Shown here piece after piece: positions 44,976 to 55,419 of a DNA stretch of 64,000 nt. The position numbers and the translations under genes are program-made. Origin of the DNA: Macrothele yani (lineage: Eukaryota; Arthropoda; Arachnida; Araneae; Macrothelidae); the NCBI GenBank assembly GCA_039090855.1, contig CM077011.1:18477001-18541000 (forward strand), written 5' to 3'. Each line of letters opens with the position of its first letter. Positions within the stretch are counted from its first letter, which is position 1. The notes beneath the pieces are model-generated. The model did no database searches, had not been told where the DNA came from, and saw nothing but the letters and a program-made list of their open reading frames with translations.

Positions 44976-45382
44976 GATTTTGAAGATGACAATCCAATTT
45001 TTGGCGTAAATGTCACAAGGATGGTAAGTCAGATAATATCCGAAAACTTGAAAATTTCATCGTCCTGGAGCGAGACCCGAACCCGCGTCTCCCAGAAAGC
45101 GCCCGGGTATGCTAAGCACAACACCACCCAGAACGACCAAGTTTCCGATCAATTTGAATATAACCATTACAAGATTCGCTAGTCGAAGCAACCGGCATTC
45201 ATGTTTAGCGAATCTGGAGGTTAAGAATCTTATCTCGTGTTTTGCCCGGAGAAACGATGAAATTTTCAAATTTTCAGATATTATCTGACTTACCATCCTT
45301 GTCACATTTACTCCAAAAATCGGATTGTCATCTTCAAAATTTGTATTATATGGCGTAATCCCGTATTTTCTCATTTTTTCAT
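44976..45382. mobile_element. Foldback element with tRNA-like core and 8-bp duplication
   Basis: Flanked by GTGTACAG on both sides (44968-44975 and 45383-45390). Arms of about 85 bases are near-perfect inverted copies: GATTTTGAAGATGACAATCC onward (44976-45061) against 45256-45343, while the right side has about 38 further bases. Between the arms lie a tRNA cloverleaf (45063-45133, minus strand) and a second small hairpin, AGATTCGCTA with TAGCGAATCT (about 45172-45226). Eight-base duplications fit hAT-type or SINE-type insertion. Confidence 0.8.
45063..45133 (-). repeat. tRNA-like cloverleaf (tRNA pseudogene or SINE head)
   Basis: On the minus strand 71 bases fold as a full tRNA. The acceptor is TTCTGGG/TCCAGGA, the D stem GTGT/GCAT, the anticodon stem CCCGG/CTGGG with loop GCGCTTT (anticodon GCT, serine AGY), and the T stem GCGGG/CTCGC with loop TTCGGGT. 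Position 33 is C instead of the invariant U and the D loop lacks the GG pair, so it is unlikely to be a working tRNA. It sits exactly between the arms of a foldback element. Confidence 0.65.
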
Positions 45383-45549
45383 GTGTACAGAAGTTTGCCC
45401 ATTGGAAATATAGGAATCAAAATTCCTAGACGTTCACCTTAAATTATAGCAAAACGTACTAAGATTTAAAAAAATAAACGGACGAGGATCACGCGTCAGA
45501 AATATTCAATAAGTATACAGTAGATGTTCTACTGTGATACCCGATACTT

Positions 45550-45710
45550 TGTAATTTCTTGTTGAATAGATGTGCGAGTGCGATATTCAATTTCTCGTTG
45601 AATGGACGCGCGAGTGGGATACCAAAAAATTAATTTTGTTGAATGGATGCACGACTGGGATATCCTACCATTTCGTGTCGAATGAATGGATTGAGTATTT
45701 TGAGTCCCAT
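45550..45710 (+). repeat. Imperfect tandem repeat, ~50-60-bp units
   Basis: Three units share TTGTTGAATGGA(T/C)GC.CGA(G/C)TGGGATA-type sequence, beginning near 45558, 45594 and 45637. The spacing is uneven. Confidence 0.65.
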
Positions 45711-46769
45711 GTTTAGTGAATGAATGTCGTAATACCATGTTTTTTTGCTTTAGACAACATCGTATTCATAATTTTTCTATTGAATCTAACTGAATGTGTT
45801 CTTCCTATATCTGCTGAATATACGTATGCAATTTCAAAGCATGAAATGGTGTTACAGATCAGCGCAATTTTGCCGTCAAAATTAAAGTTCCACTTGCCCT
45901 TTACGCACAAGAATAATTTATTGCATTTGTCTGTTTGAAATGGAAAATGCGAGATCAAAATTTAATTGCAGTTATGGTGGTGCGGGGCTAAGTTTTGTAG
46001 TATAACAAAAACGTAGAATACAAAAGAGTTGGATTTTCATTCTTAATGAGATACCTTGGTTCAACCTTGCTGAAAATGAGAGGGATTCAACCACCAATCC
46101 TCAGTTGTTTTTTTTTCTTATTACTGCAATGCAGGGTTAAGATATCCTAAAAATTAAATTTAGCTATCGTTTGAAAGAAACAACAACAACAAAAAAAGAG
46201 AGGCAGCTATCACTAGTGAAATACTAAGGTTGATGGTGCAAATGTCGGAGCAATGTTTGAAATAAAATGCTCCAACGTTTCCGCCGTTAATTTTTAAGAA
46301 AATGAATGTTTCTAACGTTTTCAAGGTGCAATTTGTTTGCCAAGATATTCTGTAATGTTCTTAACGTATTAGGTTGCAGATATCAGTTAAATGTCTGTTA
46401 CACCAAAAAACTAGCATTACTTAAATGTAAAAACATGTATTGTTTGTACTGAAACGCTCCGTGGAGCAACATCATCGTGCTCCAGTTAGCATACCTGAAC
46501 ACTGAAAGAAAGCTTAGGAACTAAATAGCATAACAGCAAGAAAAGTCAAATCTATTTTGTTCCAACCTCTTATTGATCTCGATAGGTATTCAAGTCGGCA
46601 CATCAAAACAAAATGCACTTCTTAATCATATAGTATTCCGTCAGCGAGATACAAGATTCTCAAATATACTGAATGCTTCTCAATTTTTTTATGAACATAA
46701 TAATGCAATGCTTTAATATCATCCAAAGTGAAAGAATCATTAACAGGTAGGTTAAACTCACATAACATC
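45711..46769. other. Non-coding stretch
   Basis: AT-rich with no recognised elements. Confidence 0.45.
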
Positions 46770-47090
46770 TACACTGCAAACCCTCGGCACACATTTGGAA
46801 CACGTTGGGAACGCTTTTTTTTATAAATGCGTTCCAAATGTGTTTCGGTTGTGTTCTGCTGACGACAAATGTGTTCCCAATGCGCTCCAAATATGTTCCT
46901 CATGTGTTCTTCTCCTGTAAAATGTGCTCTAGTGTTAATTTTTAGAACATATTATTTTCCAGATCACATTCGGAACACTTTGCGCGTGAGAATGGAACAT
47001 TTTATGCGTGAGAATGGAACACATTCGGAACACATTTAGAAAGCATTGGGAACACATTACGAATGTGTTCTAAATGTTTTCCGAACTGTT
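46770..47090. repeat. Palindromic repeat with GGAACACATT words
   Basis: GGAACAC and its complement GTGTTCC recur about a dozen times in both orientations, and GCGTGAGAATGGAACA occurs twice in direct repeat. The two ends are loose inverted copies (CACATTTGGAACACGTTGGG against the complement near 47025-47060). It may be a decayed MITE; boundaries are approximate. Confidence 0.6.
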
Positions 47091-48495
47091 ATGTCTCATA
47101 TTTGCTTTCGTTTTGAGCAATTTTTCATCTCTTGGGCGTTCCCATATCAGAAATTTTTGTTCTGGTTGAAACACAATGAAATCATAGCTTAATATAATTT
47201 AACAAATCGGCAAATGAGATGGTTGAACAAACGCACCATTACGTGGGCTACAGCACTCGTATTTGCCACTATACGGAGTTTTTAATGGGGAGGTGGGCGT
47301 ACCCCCTCCCCCAAATAATATATTTTTAAATCATATACTTTACGGTTTTTTTTTTTTCGTTTGTTTTTCTTATACGATTACATTAACCCATTATTTACAC
47401 ACTTTCAGTCTCGGAATGTACTGTATACGAACAGCACATTCCGCGATACTGAGTTCTATTTGTACAGTGAGGAAAGACACAAAGCTCATGATCTGAATTT
47501 TACGAATTTTTACTTTAGTCATTTTTTCTCTCTCAATTGCGCGAATCGATTATTCCATTTCAGCAGCGCTGCCTCTCACTCGCATTTGCCATGATATGAA
47601 GATTTATACAAAGTGCTCAAAAAGTTATAATCCAAGTTTTATGATTTGTTTTCAAAACAAAGAAAGGTATAATACTAAGATATAGCTATATATTACTTGC
47701 TTTGCAGCAAAGCGATTCACACGGGATGCTGGGGGACCCCTGAAAGCCTCTTGCCCAATGCCCCAAACTGTCTAAGTCGGTCCCCGATTAAGAAAGCTAA
47801 GCATGAGATAATAATATGGCTTTTGCATAGACTACTATGCTGCTAGAATAAGTTTTGCGTTCCTCCTAATCCAGGCAGCACACACGCAGGCTTGCAATTT
47901 AACGTAGGCCCAAGCAGGGATCGACCTAGGCTATAGTCAGGGCCCTGTGGACATCCTGTGTATACCCTCCTCCGCTCGATTAAAGTTTTCAATCAATCGT
48001 TTAAAAGAATATTTGCTGATGATCTATATTATTATCAAGATAGTTCTGACTGCCCCCCCCCCCCAAAAAATTTGAGGTCCTGTGCACTTGCGGAAATCAG
48101 GCTATGGGCCCAACACTGAGCTACCGTCTCTACTTTTCTATTCCTAAATTCGTTGGCACAGTGTTTCCGTTGTATGTTGACGTAGGTAGAACAGCCTACA
48201 CTTTTCTAACAACCACGGTGTGGATTCACTAATCCGATTAGCAGCAAAGGAACAAAGTTCCAACCTTTACCACCTGAGGCAACATGCAAGCAGCTTTTGT
48301 GGAGCAACATGTGAGCAACACGAAGGCTTTGGTTCCACTGTTGTCCAAACAGCACGTGCTACAACTGGATATTTCCACAATTTCAAGTAAGTAGAATGAA
48401 TCTTATGGCTCGAGTTTTTTTCATACTTTTACTATACATAAAATAATTTCAAAATATCTGTTTGAAAACTGACGGCATAATTTTGTAGATACTGG
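47091..48495. other. Non-coding stretch
   Basis: No transposon blocks. A possible short coding segment near 48283-48388 (MQAAFVEQHVSNTKALVPLL, then a GTAAGT donor) has no family match that I know. A C-run occurs at 48053-48064. Confidence 0.35.
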
Positions 48496-48713
48496 ATCTT
48501 TTTTTTTTTTTTATTGAAGGGTTAACGACTACCCTGAGCAACTCGATGGGCTATAAGCAGTTGCCCGTCTCTAATTTAGGGTCACTGGCTCCATGGAAGA
48601 GAGATCCAGTGCCGTAAGACAAACACATCATGCCTCACCGGGATTCGAACCCGGATCCCTTCACGGACGAATAGTCAAAAGCCAGCGCTTAGACCATGCG
48701 TCACAGGAGCAGC
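48496..48713 (-). mobile_element. SINE, full length
   Basis: Flanked by AGATACTGG (48487-48495 and 48714-48722). The head is diverged near its 5' end (CTCCTGTGACGC in place of CCCGGTGGCGC), the B box is intact and the long A tail appears as a T-run. Confidence 0.93.
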
Positions 48714-48722
48714 AGATACTGG

Positions 48723-49564
48723 TTCAAGTTGTATATTTATTGTGCTTTATTTCTGCGGTACGAAACTGAATTTTAGAAGATAAACACATCGTGCATAAAA
48801 TAATAATGATTTAAAAAGCCGCTCCCTGCCACTCAAAAAAACAAAAAACAAAAAAAAACCCGTTGCATTACATTCAGAGTTCAGACCAACGAGGTTCAGA
48901 CACAGAATGACGGTAAACTAAACAAGCTACTCCGTAAAGCGAGTTCTTCGTCACTTCCGCTATTCTTGAGAAACAGGAAGTTCCGCCATTGATGGCTCAC
49001 ATGGCTGGCGTGTTGATGTGTGTTCGTGAGATTTGAAATATCACCCAGGTCTTATGGATATGTCATTTGTCAGGTAATTTAAATTGTTTCGCTCACACTG
49101 TCGTTTATACGCTGTTAAATGTGTAGATTAGCGTCCTTTTTAGATAGCAGTGTTCAGGCTTTTTATTCAAAATTTTCAACCACTCTGTAATAATTTCCCT
49201 CACTTCTTTTGCATCACTCCTATTAGTAAGAAAAATATATTTTTAACCTGATCTACGAGAATTTATCGAAAAGCAGATTAATTCATTTCAGAAAGGTTGT
49301 GTTGCAGTAATAATTAATATTGCTAAATATTCATGATATCAAGAAAACTAGTTCATATTGTGTTATGTGCCCTTCAAAATCCAAAATAGCATATCATGTC
49401 TTGCAGTGACTGTAGATAGTCTATTTCAAATTACACTGACTGTCCTCTGTAATATGCTTTGAAACTGATTTTTCAGAAAGACTACAGCATGTTCTTTAAT
49501 AACAATAAGATATTTTTAACCATCCCGATGGTGTTTACATGCTCATCACAAGACACCTGGAAAA
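48723..49564. other. Non-coding stretch
   Basis: No features recognised apart from A-rich runs near 48835-48860. Confidence 0.45.
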
Positions 49565-49621
49565 TTTCCAGTCTCACCCTACCAGATAAGCTTTTCTTAT
49601 CTGGTAGGGTGAGACTGGAAA
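49565..49621. repeat. Perfect 26-bp hairpin
   Basis: TTTCCAGTCTCACCCTACCA plus AGATAAG-side bases (49565-49590) is followed by the loop CTTTT and the exact reverse complement (49596-49621). There is no mismatch in 26 pairs. Neighbouring bases do not extend it. Confidence 0.95.
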
Positions 49622-49902
49622 CTATGTCCCTTTGACTTCCATTCAAATAATACATGGTTTTTATTTTCTTACACGTTGCGGTTATATAGGAAGATATTAT
49701 GATCATTCAAGAATTACACATCAGGTTTTTGATATAATTTTATTAAAAATGTAAAAACTGAGTAAATACTCAAGGACCACAGGTTGTAAATACCAAATGA
49801 AGTGTAAACGTTGTGTGAATGCCAACAAAACACCCCACAGAAATGCATAGCAAAAAACAAACCAGTGCAGAACAAATGAGTACCGGATAGTGACAATGCC
49901 AC
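49622..49902. other. Non-coding stretch
   Basis: Nothing recognised. Confidence 0.45.
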
Positions 49903-50120
49903 CCTGGTAGTGCAGTGGTCTAAGCTATAGCCTCTGATCATTCGTCCGGAAGGGGTCTGGGTTTGAATCCCGGTGAGTCATGGATGTTGTGTCTGTCCTA
50001 TGGCACTGGCTCTCTCCCTTCCTTGGAGCCAGTGACCCTAAATTAGGGACAGGCGACTGCTTATAGCCCATTGAGTTGCTCATGGTGGCCGTTTAAACCT
50101 TCAATCTAAAAAAAAAAAAA
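49903..50120 (+). mobile_element. SINE, full length
   Basis: Complete head (CCACCCTGGTAGTGCAGTGG), B box GGGTTTGAATCCC, body and tail with about a dozen substitutions, and an A tail. Only a weak flanking match (GTGACAAT against GTAACAAT) is visible. Confidence 0.93.
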
Positions 50121-50862
50121 GAAGAACGTAACAATAGGAAAAAGCTTTAGGCGTAGGGCTTGGGGAAAATTCTGTTAAAGGTTAAACACTGGGATAGACT
50201 TCTTGCAACAGAGCACAAATTATAAATTAGGTCTTCATCCCAACTACATGTTTGAAAAGGTCATGGGGGTCAGGCATATCAGCATTTGATTTATGGGCTT
50301 CCACTGTTTTAGAAAATTCCTTTCCTGCATATATGAGGTATTCACACCTCATAGTGTATGTTACTCTTTACTGCATGGAATGCTGTATGAGACTAAGTCA
50401 AGTCTTTAAAAAGAAAATTCTGAAGGGTATACCTATCTTTTTTAGTTAGAATGTATATTTTTTACATTTCCCAGAGCATGAATTTATGCCCCTGGAATGA
50501 CCATTCTCCTTGCTCTTCCTGTAGCTATGGCTCTGCAAGTTGGTGGAGAAGGTATTCTTAATAAATACCATAGGCACAATACACCACAGAAGCAGAATAT
50601 AGAAGCAAAATTTCTTTAAGCAGTGTATGAAGAACTTCCACACAAAAGATTGCTTTTGAATTTCAAACACTATGATAAATATTTAAACTTATGCAAATTT
50701 ATTAAAAGCAACAGTGCTTTTAATAAATTAAAAGCAATAATAATGGACTATCTAGTTACATATCTTCCAGCTGGAAATTTTATTTTTGTCTTATAAAAAC
50801 ATGTTTTTAAGAAGAAAAAGAAAAGCTTCCTTTCTACCATTTTGTTCCTACTGCAGTCAAGT
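50121..50862. other. Non-coding stretch
   Basis: AT-rich, no recognised element. AGTGCTTTTAATAAATTAAAAGCA near 50712-50733 forms a small hairpin. Confidence 0.45.
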
Positions 50863-50874
50863 CAATTTGCTGAC

Positions 50875-51325
50875 ACCGCCTCGGTGGCGCAGTGGTCTAA
50901 GCGATGGCCTCTGATCATTCGTCCGGCCGCCCCGGTGGCGCAGTGGTCTAAGGCGGTGGCCTCTGATCATTCGTCCGTAAGGGGTACGGGTTCGAATCCC
51001 GGTCAGGCATGGGTGTTGTGTTTGTCTTACAGCACTGGCTCTCCCTTCCCTGGAACCAGTGACCCTAAATTAGGGACGGGCGACTGCTTATAGCCCATTG
51101 AGTTGCTCACGGTAGTCGTTAAAACCTCCAATCAAAAAAAAAAAAAAATCATTCGTCCGAAAGGGGTCCGGGTTCGAAACCCAGTAAGGCATGGATGTTG
51201 TGTTTGTCTTACGGCACTGGCTCTCCCTTCCCTGAAAACAGTGACCCTAAATTAGGGAAGGGCGACTGCTTATAGCCCATTGAGTTGCTCACGGTGGTCG
51301 TTAAACTTCCAATGAAAAAAAAATA
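50875..51325 (+). mobile_element. SINE split by another SINE (outer copy)
   Basis: The outer copy runs 50875-50925, then resumes at 51148 after the insertion. It is flanked by CAATTTGCTGAC (50863-50874) and CAATTTGGTGAC (51326-51337), one mismatch. The interruption falls in the head between the A and B boxes. Confidence 0.93.
50926..51147 (+). mobile_element. SINE inserted in a SINE (inner copy)
   Basis: The inner copy starts GCCGCCCCGGTGGCGCAG and ends in an A tail. It is flanked by ATCATTCGTCCG (50914-50925 and 51148-51159), which is part of the outer SINE head duplicated on insertion. The order is therefore certain: the outer copy is older. Confidence 0.97.
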
Positions 51326-51337
51326 CAATTTGGTGAC

Positions 51338-52008
51338 TTTTAGTTCATGTAAAAGATCGAATCATTGCAAGAAGAAAAACAGAACTTATTCATCACCATT
51401 TCAATCTTTCAGTGTCTATCCTATGCCATTTTCATCTTTTTGATGTTTTTCAAGAGAACAAAAAAAAAAATAGTGTTATAACTTGTTCCTCAGCAAAAAA
51501 AAACAAACAAAAAAAAAACCACAAGTTTAGTCAAAGAAAAATTAAATTTAAGAAAGGCATTACTAGTTACTTACATGTATCAGTTAGAGGGAGTGATATA
51601 TTAATTGTTCACTTGTCTATTTACTTCATATGAACATGTTTATGGATGATCAAAATCAAAAGTGCTCGGTTATAAAATTAGATGACATTGAGCGCTGTTT
51701 TGGTCATTCAAGTCATACTGTATGTAGAGATAGCTGTTAAAATTATAATTCATTGAGTATGAAAGTAGCACTGCAATTTGGATGTCTAAGGAAAAGCAGC
51801 GATGGTCTTGTAAACTTAAAACATTTATACCCCTTTATTTCTTATACTATATGTAATATTTACTTTGCATCAGCTCATGGGGTAAAAATATTTTTCAATA
51901 ACAGTTTTAGGAAGTTAAGAAAAATATGAGGGAAAGATAATGCAGTATACTCAAATTTGTATTTCTGCAACTTCATGTATTAATGTTCATGCTTGGTGAG
52001 CTTATATA
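51338..52008. other. Non-coding stretch
   Basis: A-rich runs near 51460-51520; no genes or repeats recognised up to the TA at 52007-52008. Confidence 0.45.
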
Positions 52009-53353
52009 CAGGGTGTCCGAGAATTATTGGACACATTACAAAATTATATAAAACAAAACATTAAACAGATACAAAGAAACTGACTGTACTAACTTATGTA
52101 CAGTGTAACCACACAAGTTAATAAATTTCAATGTGAGATCCCTTGGTTGCTCGTAGTACGTCCAAGCGATACTCAATTTCATGCCATGTATTGGCAAGCA
52201 TCTGAGGAATTATGGAATTAATAGCAGCTGTGATAGGCTGCTTCAGTTCCTGCAAATCAGTACAAGGCGTTTGATAGACGCGGTCCTTCGCATAACCCCA
52301 CATGAAATAATCCAATGGAGTTAGATCTGGAGAGGCCACGGAATTGGACCACCATACCCAATCCATCCGTTGGGGAAATGCTTATTTAGGCACTTACGTA
52401 CAAACGCTGACCAATGCGGTGGCACGCCGTCTTGTTGGAAAACAACGTCATATATTTTGATCTGGGATATAGCAAAATTTTCTAGCATATCCAGGTAAAT
52501 GTCACTATTTATGGTTTTTTGCCGAAGAAGAAAGGGCCAATCACTTTTCTTTTGATAGGGCGCACCACACATTAACTTTTGGAGAATCACGTTCCAGTTC
52601 AATAGCAGCATGAGGCAGTTCACTGCCCCATATCCTACAGTTGTGACGATTCATAATATCTGATACATGAAATGTGAATTCATCACTAAAAATTACAGTA
52701 CTGAGAAAGTTTTCTTCGTTTTCCACTCGATGCAGCATATCCACAGTGAAAACGTATCGCAGAGTGTGATCATTTACATGCATCTTTTGCACTATTTGAA
52801 TTTTATAATCATGAAACTTTAATTTCTTGTGCAAGATATCGTGAACTGTCAATTTCGGAATGCACAGTTCTCTGCTTGCTTTATTAACGGATTTCCTGGG
52901 GCTTCGTCGGAAACTTTCATTAACTTGGTCAACCGCCTCACCGCTGACGCTAGGCCTGCCGGCTCCTCCACGATGTTCCACATTGCCAGTTTCTTTAAAC
53001 TGTTTCATCCACTGCTTAATTGAATTCATTGGTGGAGGATTACAACCATGCTCTAAACGGTACCGTCTTTTAACTTTAACGACAGACTTTAATTCCGCAA
53101 GCCATAACATACACATCGCCTTCTGCTGTATGGATGACATAACTACTGATTGCGCACTTCTCACAGATTCCTCATTAGGCCCCACCTAGCGCCATCTATC
53201 GGATTCTGGGAATAATAATTCTGCAAAACAAAAATATAGAAACTGTGTTAGTAATACGTGACATAGAAAAACAGACAGCGCTTATAGGTTTTTTTTTTTT
53301 GTTTTTTTTTGTACATAATTTTGTAATGTGTCCAATAATTCTCGGACACCCTG
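52009..53353 (-). mobile_element. IS630/Tc1-mariner superfamily element with perfect ends
   Basis: The first 39 bases (starting CAGGGTGTCCGAGAATTATT) are an exact inverted copy of the last 39 and are flanked by TA (52007-52008, 53354-53355). The element is 1345 bp and holds one minus-strand transposase of the DUF4817-helix-turn-helix type. A T-rich run lies just inside the right end. Confidence 0.95.
52118..53140 (-). pseudogene. DUF4817-type IS630 transposase with frameshifts
   Basis: The start MSSIQQKAMCMLWLAELKSV (53140) opens an N-terminal helix-turn-helix of the DUF4817 type (PPPMNSIKQWMKQFKETGNV), followed by the linker RGGAGRPSVSGEAVDQVNES. The first Asp lies in STVIFSDEFTFHVS (about 52680), the second in VVFQQDGVPPHWSAFVRKCL (about 52430) and the third in SDLTPLDYFMWGYAKDRVYQ (about 52300), giving a DD..D core. 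Three frame changes break it. One follows VNVWCALSKEK near an A-run at about 52545, one is in the A-run at about 52515, and one is near WPLQI at about 52325. All motifs survive, so decay is recent. Confidence 0.9.
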
Positions 53354-53355
53354 TA

Positions 53356-55272
53356 TAACACCGTATTTTCTGTTTACGATAATAGCTGATTTTTGTCGAA
53401 ATTGAGAACTTGTTAATTGCAATTTGATTTTGAAATGTGTTCATTCATGAATATTCTTTCTGCATTATTTATGCAATACTTTATGAGTTGAATCAAATGC
53501 CGTACCTTTCCAATAGCCATGTATTTTCCACCAACTTCCACAATTGCAGAGGGCATTGCTAGCTCAATTGATTTCCTTCATTTTTTTTTAGAAGTGACAG
53601 CATTACATTTGCCCATCTACCTCCCTCCAATGCATTTGGTTTCATCCCATGGTTATTTTTTTGTTATGTTCAGGAAGTAAACATCTGTACCTGTGCATGA
53701 GACAACTGTCTGACATGAGACGATTCTGCCTGTGTTTCAGCATTTCGTTTTGGTTACTTTGACAGTATCCAAAATTTAAATCAGGGTAAGTTTGTCGGTA
53801 ATAATTTTGCAAGATTACTTTATTTGCTTTGGCTTTTTAGTTTTTTTTTTCATTTGTGTGTCAGAAAACATAAAACAAGTTGCATGCTTCTCTTTCCCAT
53901 CTGCTGTTTGATACACTATATGTGTAATGATGGCAGCAAGTTGCTTGTGCTGTCTGCAAACATTTTACTGTTCTCAATTCTTGATATTTTGGCATACTGT
54001 TGTCTTGCATCAAAGGACTGGCTGTAGGGGTTTAGTTTTCTTTGGGGAGAGTTATTTAAGGCTAAATTTTTTTGTCTTGAGTCTAAAATATAATTTTGAA
54101 GAAACTTATAAATAATTCATCTGACAATTTTAGGATGGTAATTAGTAAATAAAAAGACACATTAAGGATTTATATCTTTAGGTATGTTTTGCACTGTTCA
54201 TTCTTTCAAAAGGCATGAATCCTTAATATTGCTTGTTTTAACGTATAATTGGAAGAGAAACAACTATATGCATCAAACTATTTAGCAGTGGCTACTATGC
54301 ATTTATGATGTAAAACACTGTAGGGCTATTTTATCCATTAATAAGTGACAAGAAACAGTATGCTGAAACAACTAGCCAAATACAGATGGCAAATTAACTT
54401 GATTATCCACTTATATATATTTTTTTTATTTGTTGAACGCAACTGATCAGATCAACTTAGAGCTGGATTCAAAATGTAGTTTTCAACACCTGTTCAGTTA
54501 ATATCATCAGTTGCAATGCAATTTGTATTGAAAACAGAATCAAAACCCCTTTTCATGCATATTTCTTTACTTTCAGTGTGACTAGTTTAACCAATATACA
54601 CACTTGAGTTCATGCAGAAGAAGTGAAAATTCACATAATTCGAAAATTTTATATTCTTAGATTTCAATTCCTTAAAAAAATTGTGTGTGCTCAGTAAAAA
54701 AAAGCAAACATAAAATTAATTTCAGTAAATTTTAGGTTATGGTGTGAACGGACTTCAATGATGCTGCATGCTTTGGAAAGGCCTCCTGTTTTAATATTAC
54801 CTCGGTGAGAGAGATTTTTGCAAATTTAATGGTAATACATCTTTTGGACACAAAACATACAACTAAAAATATTTTCTGTGGTCAATGAAATTGCATTACT
54901 TTCATGCAGTCAATGATAGGAAATGTGAATATTTTTCTGTGCTGTCTTTAGCACAAAAGTGTACAGTATGCAAAATTTTTGAATGAAAACAGGTTTTCTG
55001 TGGTATTTTATGATATTAACACTGATTTTTGCTGACAATTTATTTGAAGTATCTGCAAAATCAGCCAATAATTTAGAACGTATCTGCAAAATCTGCTAAT
55101 AATTTGAAAACTATCTGCGTACGTCTACATTCTGCTACTCTAACCATAACACACAGCTTTGTTAAGTACAGTGTATTAACAGATAGTGTAACTTTTAGAT
55201 CATCCTGCACAGACACACACATACACACTTTTGCAAGTGGATGTGGTCAGAATATTTTGATATGTGAAATAT
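53356..55272. other. AT-rich stretch, possibly intronic
   Basis: About 1.9 kb without transposon, SINE or coding signals. Poly-T runs are frequent. Its clean character resembles intron or unique intergenic DNA, but no exon is seen nearby. Confidence 0.45.
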
Positions 55273-55315
55273 AAATAGAATGAAAATACCAACATTTACC
55301 ACAATAAAAGGTTTA

Positions 55316-55376
55316 TTATGCATTGACTATAGTTTCGCAGAGCGTTTGGCTCGACATCATCAGGATGAATGGAGCA
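55316..55376 (-). ncRNA. Hammerhead ribozyme motif, left inverted arm
   Basis: Minus strand: CTGATGA (55363-55357), one unpaired T, a stem II with a GAGC/GCTC tip, GAAAC (55336-55332), a minimal stem III with loop TATA, and GTC (55327-55325). The first stem I pair is a mismatch (C with A) in this copy and is compensated by later T-A, A-T and C-G pairs. It mirrors the motif at 56551-56620. Confidence 0.7.
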
Positions 55377-55419
55377 TAAACATTCAAATCATTGTGGAAG
55401 ATTTTTCCAACAGACGGAA

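Larger units (their letters stand above)
44585..45438. mobile_element. Palindromic MITE related to the TTAA element, with insertion
   Basis: The ends are inverted: TTCCAATGGGCAAATTTCTG near 44616 and its near-complement near 45388-45410. The left end starts GGTGGACGTCTAG and the right ends CTAGACGTTCACC followed by TTAA (45439-45442); the left flank is TTAT, a one-base decay. The inner sequence (AATTAATGCGTTCC and its complement; AACATAACCATAATCA) matches the MITE at 10272-10653. A ~400-base foldback element interrupts it. Confidence 0.8.

Noticed and set aside
45063..45133. Functional tRNA-Ser(GCT) gene
   Set aside because: C at position 33, no GG in the D loop and its location inside a foldback element argue for a tRNA-derived repeat.
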